Assembly (NCBI GenBank): GCA_002742885.1
Contig: PDOO01000025.1
Location: 1 to 64,000, forward strand
From: Candidatus Cloacimonadota bacterium
Lineage (GTDB): Bacteria > Cloacimonadota > Cloacimonadia > Cloacimonadales > GCA-2742885
Direction: 5' to 3'
Length of the DNA: 64,000 nt
The notes beneath the pieces are model-generated. The model made no database searches and was not told the origin of the DNA. It saw only the letters and a program-made list of their open reading frames with translations. How positions within the stretch are numbered: position 1 is the stretch's first letter; each line of letters begins with the position of its first letter. Of this stretch, positions 51,227 through 59,638 are shown in pieces. The position numbers and the translations under genes were made by a program.

Positions 51227-51255
51227 TTGACGCAAAACTCAGGATTTCGTTCTTT
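51227..51255 (+). promoter_or_regulatory. Candidate promoter of tRNA-Phe
   Basis: TTGACG (51227-51232) is followed after 17 bases by TTCTTT (51250-51255), continuing into G as TTCTTTG. It lies 25 bases before the mature tRNA. The -35 context TTGACGCAAAA is identical to that of the tRNA-Lys cluster. Confidence 0.55.
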
Positions 51256-51279
51256 GGTTTCCGTTGATTGCAACACATT

Positions 51280-51355
51280 GGCGGGATAGCTCAGTCGGTA
51301 GAGCAGAGGCCTGAAAAGCCTTGTGTCCCCAGTTCAAGTCTGGGTCCTGCCACCA
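51280..51355 (+). tRNA. tRNA-Phe (GAA)
   Basis: A 76-nt cloverleaf: acceptor GGCGGGA/TCCTGCC, D-arm TAGCTCAGTCGGTAGAGCA, anticodon loop CTGAAAA (anticodon GAA), T-arm CCCAG/CTGGG with loop TTCAAGT, and an encoded CCA. A single-gene transcript with promoter and terminator of its own. Confidence 0.96.
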
Positions 51356-51364
51356 TATATATTC

Positions 51365-51390
51365 AGACGCTGTAAAGCGTCTTTTTTTTT
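51365..51390 (+). terminator. Rho-independent terminator of tRNA-Phe
   Basis: A 7-bp stem (AGACGCT with AGCGTCT) and a GTAA loop are followed by about nine T. It begins 10 bases after the tRNA. Confidence 0.9.
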
Positions 51391-51402
51391 TGGGGAAATT
51401 TT

Positions 51403-52935
51403 ATGTTCATAGTTCAAAATCTTACTTGTCCGATCGATAATCCTATACCGTTATCCAAACTTATCTCCGTAAAGTTACGTATTCCGGAAAACTCTCTCCC
51501 GGAATTTGAACTTCTCAGAAAATCCATAGATGCTCGCAAAAAAAACAATCTTAAATGGAACTTTACCGCTTTGATAAGCGAAAATATCGGAGGAAATTTA
51601 ACCGAATGGAAAAAATCCGAACCGGAAGACGTTGAACACTTTGTCATGAGTTCCGAAAATCCTTTTATTATCGGAGCCGGTCCGGCAGGATTATTTTGCG
51701 CTTTGGAGTTAGTTGAAAAAGGTTTTAAACCGGATATTTTCGACCGAGGGAAAAAACTTGAAGACAGAGATAAAGACACGGAACGTTTTTGGAAATCAGG
51801 ACATCTTAATACCGAATCAAACTCCCAATTCGGAGAAGGCGGAGCAGGAACTTTTTCCGACGGTAAATTAACGGCAAGGAACAAAAATTTTTACTCCGAA
51901 AAAGTATTCGATTATTTAATAAAATTCGGCGCCGATCCCGAGATAAAAACGCAGTCTCTTCCCCATCTCGGCACGGATAAATTAAGATCAATCATAAAAA
52001 ATATTCGCAATTATTTGCTTGAAAACGGCTGTAAATTTCATTGGTCAAATCGCCTTAACGATATTTATTATAAAAAAGACAAACTCATCTCCGTCAAAAT
52101 AAACAATATTAATTATTCCCCTGAAGCTCTGATTTTGGCAACAGGAAATTCTGCCGGAGATACTTTTAAAATGCTGTTTGAAGAAAAAATAGCCCTGGAA
52201 TCCAAACCGTTTGCGGTCGGATTCAGAATAGAACATCAGCAAAAATTCATAAACCGAGCTTTTTACGGAGAAAAAACCGACTTTTCCGTTACCGGCGCAG
52301 CCGTTTACAGATTAACGCATAAACTTACCAATCGGGGAGTTTACAGTTTTTGCATGTGTCCCGGCGGTTATGTCATTGCTGCCGCTTCCGAATCGGGAGG
52401 ACAAGTCGTCAACGGCATGAGCTTCTCCAAACGCAACAATAAATACGCAAATTCAGCTGTTGTCTGCACAGCGGATAAAAGAGATTTCGGCTCTCATCCT
52501 CTGGCGGGCATAGAGTTCCAAAGAGCTATTGAAAGAAAATCATTCTTGCCTTCTCACCCTTATCGAGCCCCGGTAAATTCGGCAGGGAAATTTTGTTCTT
52601 ACAAAACAAATATCAAAAAAATTCATTCCAGTTATCGTCCGGGCATAATCAAAACTGACCTGAATGCCGTTTTCCCGGCTGCGATTACCAAAGCATTGCA
52701 AAAGGGCTTAATGAAATTTGAATCTCAAACCGAAGGTTTTGTCCAAAACGGATTGTTGATCGGTTCGGAAACAAGAACATCGTCTCCGGTAAGGATTTTG
52801 CGCAATAAAAAATCGGGAGCAAGCCTGACCGTCAAAAATCTTTTCCCTGTCGGAGAAGGTTCCGGATACTCGGGAGGGATTATCAGCAGCGCAGCGGACG
52901 GCATCAGAACAGCCTCGGCATTTACCTTAAAATAA
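51403..52935 (+). CDS. FAD-dependent oxidoreductase (COG2509-like)
   Basis: A 510-residue cytoplasmic flavoprotein. The first 75 residues form a small N-terminal alpha/beta domain usual in this group. The FAD-binding motif is FIIGAGPAGLFCALELVEKG (Gly91, Gly93, Gly96). SQFGEGGAGTFSDGKLTARN follows, with the second nucleotide-binding GATG-like motif LILATGNSAG (about 245). The C-terminal FAD motif reads LFPVGEGSGYSGGIISSAADG. This matches the COG2509 family of predicted FAD-dependent dehydrogenases, whose substrate is unknown. Length is normal for the family. The start ATG lies 13 bases after the tRNA-Phe terminator and has no strong ribosome-binding site (GGGGAAATTTT is the closest purine stretch). 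It is likely expressed from its own promoter hidden near the tRNA or by read-through. Confidence 0.85.
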   Translation: MFIVQNLTCPIDNPIPLSKLISVKLRIPENSLPEFELLRKSIDARKKNNLKWNFTALISENIGGNLTEWKKSEPEDVEHFVMSSENPFIIGAGPAGLFCALELVEKGFKPDIFDRGKKLEDRDKDTERFWKSGHLNTESNSQFGEGGAGTFSDGKLTARNKNFYSEKVFDYLIKFGADPEIKTQSLPHLGTDKLRSIIKNIRNYLLENGCKFHWSNRLNDIYYKKDKLISVKINNINYSPEALILATGNSAGDTFKMLFEEKIALESKPFAVGFRIEHQQKFINRAFYGEKTDFSVTGAAVYRLTHKLTNRGVYSFCMCPGGYVIAAASESGGQVVNGMSFSKRNNKYANSAVVCTADKRDFGSHPLAGIEFQRAIERKSFLPSHPYRAPVNSAGKFCSYKTNIKKIHSSYRPGIIKTDLNAVFPAAITKALQKGLMKFESQTEGFVQNGLLIGSETRTSSPVRILRNKKSGASLTVKNLFPVGEGSGYSGGIISSAADGIRTASAFTLK

Positions 52936-53012
52936 AATTAAATTTTGACAGTTAAGACAAAAATCAAATTTTGAATAATCCGTAACGAAAATAAATAAAA
53001 TAAGAGGAAAAT

Positions 53013-53744
53013 TTGCAAAAAATACTGATTTTAATAATATCTTTTATCGCAATTCCGCTTTTTGCAGACAATAACTTGAAAATAAATATCTTTTTTAATC
53101 CGGAATTGGATAAAGATAAGGTTATGTCCGGAGATGCCGGAGAGTTAATAAAAAAAAACGTTGCCGATACAATCCGCGCGGAAAAAATAATCATCGCAGC
53201 CGGGAAGATTTTCTCAACGAAGCAAGATTCGTTTTATGCAGATCTGCTTGATCGTCTTCCTTTTGATCAGGTAATTCCGACAGATTTTGACGTTGCGTCG
53301 GCATTTTCAAATTCATCAGTCATAAATCGAGGCAACATGGGTTCCGCAACAATATCGACTTTTTTCTTTGATTCTCTTTCCGTTGCCGTCGGAGCAATTT
53401 ATTCTCCCGATTATTTGGTAAAAAACAAATTTTCTCAAGAAGGGAGCAAGTTCGGCGATCCTTTTGCCGATTCTCGAGCAATGATGCAAAAAATGCAATC
53501 TTTTGACGTAAAAATTCTTTTTGTCGGACTATCCAAAACAATTGCTTTGGATATGCTTGCTCAATTAAAACATAAACCTGATTATCTTGTTTCTTTCGAC
53601 TATAAGTTCAACGGTTCCCAAACTGTCGGCAAAACATCTTACATCTCGCTCAGAGACAATAAAAAATACGGAATTCTTATTGATTTCTTTTCGGTTAACG
53701 GAGAATTGAAAAGCAAATACTCCAAGATAGAATTAAAGCGATGA
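53013..53744 (+). CDS. Exported protein of unknown function
   Basis: A 243-residue protein starting with TTG at 53013. AAGAGG lies 5-8 bases upstream, and the same AAGAGGAAAATTT context precedes the start of the lipoprotein pseudogene at 62541, which supports this choice. The signal peptide is MQKILILIISFIAIPLFADN. The rest is alpha/beta, with a segment (IIAAGKIFSTKQDSFYADLL and RLPFDQVIPTDFDVASAFS) that distantly recalls metallophosphatase/5'-nucleotidase folds. The metal-binding Asp/His/Asn motifs of that family are not visible. It is therefore best left as unknown. Its stop is 3 bases before the recombinase ATG, so the two genes are transcribed together. Confidence 0.7.
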   Translation: MQKILILIISFIAIPLFADNNLKINIFFNPELDKDKVMSGDAGELIKKNVADTIRAEKIIIAAGKIFSTKQDSFYADLLDRLPFDQVIPTDFDVASAFSNSSVINRGNMGSATISTFFFDSLSVAVGAIYSPDYLVKNKFSQEGSKFGDPFADSRAMMQKMQSFDVKILFVGLSKTIALDMLAQLKHKPDYLVSFDYKFNGSQTVGKTSYISLRDNKKYGILIDFFSVNGELKSKYSKIELKR

Positions 53745-53747
53745 ATT

Positions 53748-54659
53748 ATGTCTGATTTTCTTAAACTTATCAATGACTTTATACAAGCCGAAAAGGCAGG
53801 CGGAGCTTCGCCTCACACAATCAGAGCTTACGAAAGCGATTTGCGGCAATTCAGTGATTTTATTTCAAAATTTTTTGAAAAAGAAAAAATACAGGCAGAT
53901 CAAACAGAAAAAATAATGATCAGAGATTTTCTTCGAGATTTAAGCGATAAAGGAAGAAACAATCGAACATTAGCGCGAAAAACCGTATCCTTGAAAAAAT
54001 TTTTCAAATTCTGCAAAAACGGTAAATACATAAAAAAAAATCCTGCCCTGAATCTTTTAAATCCGAAATTTGAAAAAAAACTGCCGGAATTTTTCAGTGA
54101 AGAAGAAATGCAAAAAATGCTGGAAATTCCTGATTTATCTTCTAAATTCGGCATCAGAAACAGGGCAATCATCGCAACTATTTATTCCTGCGGATTAAGA
54201 ATAAGCGAAGCCGCATCAATAAAAATCGGACAAATAGATTTTAATTCGCTTTTAATTCGCATTATCGGAAAAGGACAAAAAGAACGGCTTATACCTTTGG
54301 GAAGAAAAGCGTCCGAATACATAAAAAATTATCTGAAAATCAGGCATAAATTTATTTCTCGCAAAAACGAAGACACTCTTTTTCTGAGTAAAAGCGGCAT
54401 CCCTCTTTCTGCCGACGAAATCAGAGCAATTTTAAATCGTTACATAAAACTGACAACAAGCAAAAAAGGCTTGTCGCCTCACTCGATTCGTCATTCTTTC
54501 GCCACTCATCTTACCGATAACGGAGCTGACCTTAAAGCCGTGCAGGAAATGCTGGGTCATGCCAACCTTTCTTCTACGGAAATCTATACTCACGTTTCCT
54601 TTAAAGAAATAATAAAACAATACAACAAAGCGCATCCTCGTTCAGAAAAAGAAAAATAA
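53748..54659 (+). CDS. Tyrosine recombinase, XerC/XerD type
   Basis: A 303-residue tyrosine recombinase with the two-domain layout of XerC/XerD. A SAM-like N-terminal domain (1-110; SPHTIRAYESDLRQF) is followed by the catalytic domain, whose residues are all present. Arg151 lies in SCGLRISEA, Lys is in IIGKGQKER, and His245 and Arg248 lie in HSIRHSFATHL. His271 lies in LGHANLSS and the nucleophile Tyr280 in TEIYTHVS. Length matches the chromosomal dimer-resolution enzymes (about 298). XerC and XerD cannot be told apart by eye. It follows the exported unknown protein by 3 bases. No mobile-element partners or attachment repeats were found nearby, so a housekeeping role is most likely. Confidence 0.9.
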   Translation: MSDFLKLINDFIQAEKAGGASPHTIRAYESDLRQFSDFISKFFEKEKIQADQTEKIMIRDFLRDLSDKGRNNRTLARKTVSLKKFFKFCKNGKYIKKNPALNLLNPKFEKKLPEFFSEEEMQKMLEIPDLSSKFGIRNRAIIATIYSCGLRISEAASIKIGQIDFNSLLIRIIGKGQKERLIPLGRKASEYIKNYLKIRHKFISRKNEDTLFLSKSGIPLSADEIRAILNRYIKLTTSKKGLSPHSIRHSFATHLTDNGADLKAVQEMLGHANLSSTEIYTHVSFKEIIKQYNKAHPRSEKEK

Positions 54660-54780
54660 TGAACATAAATCAAGTTGTAAACATTTCGGCATTGACGCAA
54701 TCGGTATATTAAAATTTTGATGTTCGGATTATAAAAAGTTTAGAATAAAATAACAAATAATCAAAAAAACAGGAGAAAAC

Positions 54781-57700
54781 ATGAAAAAAGCATTTCTTTT
54801 AGGGTTGTTCTTGAGTTTATGCGTCGCAACTTTCGCTTACGACAGCAAAATTGAACTTGAAGGGAACCGATCAGGAATTCAACTTATCGAAAGCTCAGAA
54901 CTTTCAATGAAAGCAGAAGTTTCGATTAAATCAATCAGAACTTTTGACGTAACAACCAAAAAAGGCGTTTTTACCGAAACGTCAATTAACGGTTTTACCA
55001 AAACAAACAAAATCGGAGAACCTGCCTTACCGATAATCCGTCGCATTATCCAAGTACCGGTAGGCGCCGAAGTAAATATTTCGGTTGATAATTTTACGAC
55101 TTCAGAATACGATTTGGCTGATTTCGGAATTACAAACTTAATTATTCCGGCTCAAAAACCGGTAGCCAAAAACGAAAATATCGAAGATTTGCCTTTTGAA
55201 GTAAACGAAGCCGCTTATGCCGAAAACGATTTTTCAAGAGCGGAAAAAGTAACAGTTGAAGAATTGGGTATCCTCAGAGGCATCAGACTGTTCGCAGTGC
55301 AAGTTAATCCGATTGCTTACAATCCGGTAAAAAATTCAATCAGAGTTTATAACAATATTGAATTTTCTTTATCTTTTGACAGAGCGGATCTTGAAGCAAA
55401 CAATGAATTGCGAGCCAAAACATTCTCGCCGGCTTTCGAATCTGTTTACCAAAAATCTATTTTCAATTATTCTTTAAATCAAAATCGCGATCAATTAACC
55501 AAAATCCCGACTAAAATGCTCATTATTTCCGATCCTATGTTTGAAGATCAGCTTCAGCCTTTCATTGAATGGAAAATTCAATCGGGAATTCAAATTATCG
55601 AAGCTTATACCGGTTCTCCGGAAGTCGGAAACACCTCATCATCAATTAAATCTTATATTGAGTCTGTTTGGGAAGATGCAACGGCAGAAGATCCCGCCCC
55701 GACTTATCTTTTGTTCGCAGGAGACCAAGCCCAGATTCCCGCATGGACAGGTACAACCAATTCAGCGCACATTACTGACTTGAACTATGTAAGACTTGAA
55801 GGCAACGATTTTATGCCGGAAATATATTATGCAAGATTCTCTGCCAATAATGTCAATGAATTGCAACCGCAAATAGACAAAACTCTCGCTTACGAAAAAC
55901 TTGATATTCCCAGTACGGAATACATGAATGAAGTTACCCTTATTGCCGGAATGGATTCAAATTGGGCTCCGACAAACGGAAATGGTCAAATTCATTATGC
56001 CACAGACAATTACTTTAATGCCGCTAACGGTTTTGACGTAAATGCTTATTACTATCCGGAAAGCGGAAACAGCGCTTCGCAAATCATTAATGATGTGGCA
56101 GAAGGCGTAGGTTATATCAACTATACCGCTCACGGATATTTTCAAGAATGGAGCGATCCGCATTTCGGAATCTCAGACATAAACAGCTTGGGTAATGTTA
56201 ACGAATATACTTTTGCGGTAGGAAACTGTTGTCTTACCAATCATTTCCAAACCCTTACCTGTTTCGGAGAAGCTTGGTTGAGAGCCGAAAACCAAGGATC
56301 TGTCGGTTACATCGGCGGAACAAACTCAACTTATTGGAACGAAGATTATTGGTGGGGCGTAGGAGCCGGACCGGTTGTTGCTTCAGGAGCTTCTTACGAA
56401 CAAACAGGCATAGGCGTTTATGACGGAATTTTCCACTCTCACAACGAACCGTATGAAAACTGGTATTTTACCGCAGCATCAATTATTATGTGCGGTAACT
56501 TGGCAGTAGTCGAAGCCGGAAGCGAAGCCGTTAATTATTATTGGGAAATTTATTCTTTGATGGGCGATCCTTCTCTTATGGTCTTCATGGGACAACCGGA
56601 AGAAAATAATATAACCTGTCCGTCGGAAATCCTGATGGGAACAACTAATTATCAAGTAACAGCCGAGCCTTATTCTTACGTTGCTTTAACAAAAGACGGC
56701 ATAATTCACGGATATGATCAAGTCGGAGCTTCAGGAGTTCTGGACTTGACAATCACTCCGTTTACAACAGCAGGCGATGCTCAACTTGTTGTTACCGCTC
56801 AGAACAAAGAACCTCATATTCAGTCAATCAGCTCAGTTCCCGCCGATTGTCCTTACGTAACTCTGGCAAGCGCCGAGATTAACGGAATCGTTGAATATTC
56901 TCAAGAATTGACTCTTTCAACCGTATTTGAAAATATAGGTTCAGTTGATGCAATTAACGTTAACGCCGTAATGTCTTCCCAATCAGAATACATAACTATT
57001 ACGGACAACAGCGAAAATGCAGGCGATGTGGAAGCCAATTCATCCGTAAGCTTGGACGAAGCTTTTGCTTTCACGGTTGCGGATAATATTCCCGACCAAA
57101 ATTCCGTCTTATTTAATTTTTCGTTGACTGACGGGGAAGCATATCCTTGGGTCTCAAGTTATAATATTACTTTCAATGCTCCGGCTCTTGAAGTTACCGG
57201 AATAAGTCTCGACGATTCATCCGAAAACAACAACGGTATCTTGGATCCGGGCGAAACCGCAACAATTACCGTAACTGCCGTAAACAACGGTCATGCTGCA
57301 ACGATTGCCGGAGAAATGACTTTATCTTCAATTCATCCGATGATCGTAATTGAAAACGGTTCTTCCGAAATTGAAGCCTTGGGAACGGAAGAAACCGTGT
57401 CTGCCGAATTTGAAGTAACCGTTGACGCAAACTTCCCTGCCGGCACAAACGCTCGACTTACTGCAGGCATTCAAGCCGGCGCTTACTCAGACGAAAAAGT
57501 TAAAATTTATCCTGTAGGAATCAATTTAGAAGATTTTGAAAGCGGTGATTTTACATCTTATGACTGGGAAATGTCAGGAGTTGCAAACTGGACAATATCA
57601 GAAGATGCCTATTCAGGAGCTTATTGCGCCAAATCAGGCAATATTTCAGATAATCAGCAAAGCAGTATTTTCGTAACAATGGACATTGAAGAAGACGGAG

Positions 57701-58581
57701 AAATTTCTTTCTTCAGCAAAGTTTCATCAGAAACAAACTACGATTTCCTCAGATTCTATATCGATGGATCTCAACAAGCTCAATGGTCAGGCAGTGCAGA
57801 TTGGACCGAATACGTCTATGACGTTCCTGCCGGCGAGCACACCTTTAAATGGGAATATGACAAAGATGTAAGTCAAAGCAGCGGCGAAGATTGCGCTATG
57901 CTGGATTATATTGTTTTCCCGGGAAGCTCAGCATCGGCTCCGATTCCGATTTTCGGTCTTAATATCGAAGAAATTAATTTCGGAGAAGTAAACATTGATT
58001 CCCTTGCAACAGCCAACTTTGTGATTCATAATCTCGGAACAGCCGAATTAACCGGTACAATAACAACTTTTGAAGGTTATGAAGTTAACGAATTTGAAAG
58101 AAGAAAAGCAGCAAGAAACGAAATTTCTTATTCAATCTCGGCAGGAGAAACTCAAGAATACGAATTAAGCTTCATGCCAACGGAAGAAGCCGAGTACAAC
58201 GGAAATATCGTCATCACAAGCAACGATGAAAACAATGCCGAAAATCATATTGCCGTAACCGGTACAGGTATTCCGGCATCAACCAACGATATTATAATTC
58301 CTGCCGTCACGGTCTTCAAAGGAAATTATCCCAATCCGTTCAACCCGACGACCTCAATTGCCTTTGATTTGGCAAGAGACTCAGAAGTTTCTTTGGTCAT
58401 TTACAATGTGAAAGGTCAAGCGGTAAAAACATTGATCAAAGATCGAGTGCATGCCGGTCAACACAAAGTTCAATGGAACGGAAAAGACGATAACAACAAA
58501 TCTGTTTCAAGCGGAATTTATTTCACTCGTTTTATCGGAGACAATAAAGAAGTTGCCGCCAAAATGATATTAATGAAATAA
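54781..58581 (+). CDS. Gingipain-like C25 cysteine peptidase with T9SS sorting domain
   Basis: A 1266-residue secreted protein with signal peptide (about 1-19). The propeptide-like region (about 40-225) carries GEPALPIIRRIIQVPVGAEV, followed by the C25 catalytic domain (about 240-600). The catalytic His is probably His451 (NYTAHGYFQE) and the nucleophile Cys484 in VGNCCLTNHF. Their spacing of 33 residues equals that of RgpB (His211/Cys244), and the CFGEAWLR that follows is a family hallmark. Next come beta-sandwich domains (about 610-900), a MAM-like or concanavalin-like lectin module (about 915-1050) and a choice-of-anchor Ig-like domain. The C-terminal T9SS sorting domain reads NYPNPFNPTTS, VIYNVKGQAVKTLI and SSGIYFTRFI. 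The ribosome-binding site is AGGAG. Proteolysis outside the cell is likely. P1 specificity is unknown. Confidence 0.9.
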   Translation: MKKAFLLGLFLSLCVATFAYDSKIELEGNRSGIQLIESSELSMKAEVSIKSIRTFDVTTKKGVFTETSINGFTKTNKIGEPALPIIRRIIQVPVGAEVNISVDNFTTSEYDLADFGITNLIIPAQKPVAKNENIEDLPFEVNEAAYAENDFSRAEKVTVEELGILRGIRLFAVQVNPIAYNPVKNSIRVYNNIEFSLSFDRADLEANNELRAKTFSPAFESVYQKSIFNYSLNQNRDQLTKIPTKMLIISDPMFEDQLQPFIEWKIQSGIQIIEAYTGSPEVGNTSSSIKSYIESVWEDATAEDPAPTYLLFAGDQAQIPAWTGTTNSAHITDLNYVRLEGNDFMPEIYYARFSANNVNELQPQIDKTLAYEKLDIPSTEYMNEVTLIAGMDSNWAPTNGNGQIHYATDNYFNAANGFDVNAYYYPESGNSASQIINDVAEGVGYINYTAHGYFQEWSDPHFGISDINSLGNVNEYTFAVGNCCLTNHFQTLTCFGEAWLRAENQGSVGYIGGTNSTYWNEDYWWGVGAGPVVASGASYEQTGIGVYDGIFHSHNEPYENWYFTAASIIMCGNLAVVEAGSEAVNYYWEIYSLMGDPSLMVFMGQPEENNITCPSEILMGTTNYQVTAEPYSYVALTKDGIIHGYDQVGASGVLDLTITPFTTAGDAQLVVTAQNKEPHIQSISSVPADCPYVTLASAEINGIVEYSQELTLSTVFENIGSVDAINVNAVMSSQSEYITITDNSENAGDVEANSSVSLDEAFAFTVADNIPDQNSVLFNFSLTDGEAYPWVSSYNITFNAPALEVTGISLDDSSENNNGILDPGETATITVTAVNNGHAATIAGEMTLSSIHPMIVIENGSSEIEALGTEETVSAEFEVTVDANFPAGTNARLTAGIQAGAYSDEKVKIYPVGINLEDFESGDFTSYDWEMSGVANWTISEDAYSGAYCAKSGNISDNQQSSIFVTMDIEEDGEISFFSKVSSETNYDFLRFYIDGSQQAQWSGSADWTEYVYDVPAGEHTFKWEYDKDVSQSSGEDCAMLDYIVFPGSSASAPIPIFGLNIEEINFGEVNIDSLATANFVIHNLGTAELTGTITTFEGYEVNEFERRKAARNEISYSISAGETQEYELSFMPTEEAEYNGNIVITSNDENNAENHIAVTGTGIPASTNDIIIPAVTVFKGNYPNPFNPTTSIAFDLARDSEVSLVIYNVKGQAVKTLIKDRVHAGQHKVQWNGKDDNNKSVSSGIYFTRFIGDNKEVAAKMILMK

Positions 58582-58601
58582 AATCTCAAAATAAATTATC
58601 A

Positions 58602-58632
58602 AAGCCTCGGATATTTATTCGGGGCTTTTTTT
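58602..58632 (+). terminator. Rho-independent terminator of the C25 peptidase gene
   Basis: An 8-bp stem (AAGCCTCG with CGGGGCTT, one G-T pair) and a ten-base loop are followed by a T run. It starts 20 bases after the stop. Confidence 0.85.
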
Positions 58633-58661
58633 ACCTGTAAACGAGAAGAAAAAGGATTAAA

Positions 58662-59564
58662 ATGAAAAAAATACTTATCTTTGCGGCTGCCGTTTTGTCC
58701 ATGCTGTTTTGGAGTTCCACTTTTGTATGGTTTAAAGTTGCTTTAAAGTACTATAAACCGATGACCATTGTTTTTCTGCGTTTGGTTATCGCTTCCGTTT
58801 TTTTGACGGCATTGATTCACATTTTCGGAAAATACGAAAAAATAAAAAAAGAAGATTACAAGCATTTTTTCCTGCTGGCATTCTTCGAACCTTTTTGTTA
58901 TTTTCTGGGAGAAGCTTTCGGAATGCAATTTGTCAGCTCGACGGCAGGCTCGATTATAGTTTCCACGATTCCTCTCGTTACGCCTTTTTTTGCTTGGGTA
59001 TTTCTAAAGGAGAAAATAACGGCATACACCTTTGCCGGTTTGGTTATCTCTTTTATCGGAGTAATTTTAATTGTTGCGAAAACCGCCGGAGAAGAGTCAT
59101 CGCTACTTGGAATTTTACTGATGTTTTTTGCCGTTTTATCCGGCACAATGTACGGAATTCAATTGAGAAAAGTATCTTGCAAATACGGAAGTTTTACCAT
59201 TGTAAGAGCTCAATCCGTTATAGGAATGCTTCTCTTTCTTCCTCTGTTTGCGATTTTTGAGAGAAAAGAATTTTTGCAGACAATTCCCGATGCGGAAATT
59301 ATTTTTATTTTAATAAAATTGTCCGTTTTTGCTTCCTGCTTTGCCTTTATCCTATTTACTTACGTTATCAGAGATATGGGAATATCTCGAGCCAATATCT
59401 ACACTAATCTCATTCCCGTTTTTACTGCCGTAATTGCAAAATTTGAACTCAACGAACAGATAAACTTCAACAAAATTGCAGGAATTATTATTGTCGTTTC
59501 CGGGCTGTTCGTTGCTCAAATACCGTACTTCAAAAAAAGAAAATTCAGATTGCAAAAATTATAA
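58662..59564 (+). CDS. EamA/DMT-family transporter
   Basis: A 300-residue membrane protein with ten hydrophobic segments arranged as two EamA repeats, the fold of the drug/metabolite transporter superfamily. The first repeat starts MLFWSSTFVWFKVALKYYKP and ends with VISFIGVILIVAK. The second starts ILLMFFAVLSGTMYGIQLRK and ends IAGIIIVVSGLFVAQ. Ribosome-binding site AAAAGGA is 7 bases upstream. Such proteins export amino acids, nucleosides or other metabolites, and the substrate cannot be inferred. It is monocistronic between two terminators, convergent with the MscS gene. The basic tail (FKKRKFRLQKL) is cytoplasmic by the positive-inside rule. Confidence 0.88.
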   Translation: MKKILIFAAAVLSMLFWSSTFVWFKVALKYYKPMTIVFLRLVIASVFLTALIHIFGKYEKIKKEDYKHFFLLAFFEPFCYFLGEAFGMQFVSSTAGSIIVSTIPLVTPFFAWVFLKEKITAYTFAGLVISFIGVILIVAKTAGEESSLLGILLMFFAVLSGTMYGIQLRKVSCKYGSFTIVRAQSVIGMLLFLPLFAIFERKEFLQTIPDAEIIFILIKLSVFASCFAFILFTYVIRDMGISRANIYTNLIPVFTAVIAKFELNEQINFNKIAGIIIVVSGLFVAQIPYFKKRKFRLQKL

Positions 59565-59612
59565 AATTGTTTTGCAGGAAGATAATAAAAAAGTAATCGA
59601 AAAAATTTTAGA

Positions 59613-59638
59613 AAAAAGGCTATCTTTTTAGACAGCCT
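59613..59638 (-). terminator. Rho-independent terminator overlapping the MscS stop codon
   Basis: On the minus strand AGGCTGTC (59631-59638) pairs with GATAGCCT (59617-59624) and is followed by TTTTTT. The stem begins inside the stop codon region of the mscS gene. Confidence 0.8.

Noticed and set aside
53013-53744. Exported protein as a UshA-like 5'-nucleotidase
   Set aside because: The Asp-x-His and GNHD/GNH metal motifs of calcineurin-type phosphatases are not present; only a vague fold resemblance remains.
53748-54659. Tyrosine recombinase as the integrase of a mobile element
   Set aside because: No attachment-site repeats, tRNA-adjacent truncation, phage or conjugation genes were found around it. 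The length and motifs fit XerC/XerD.
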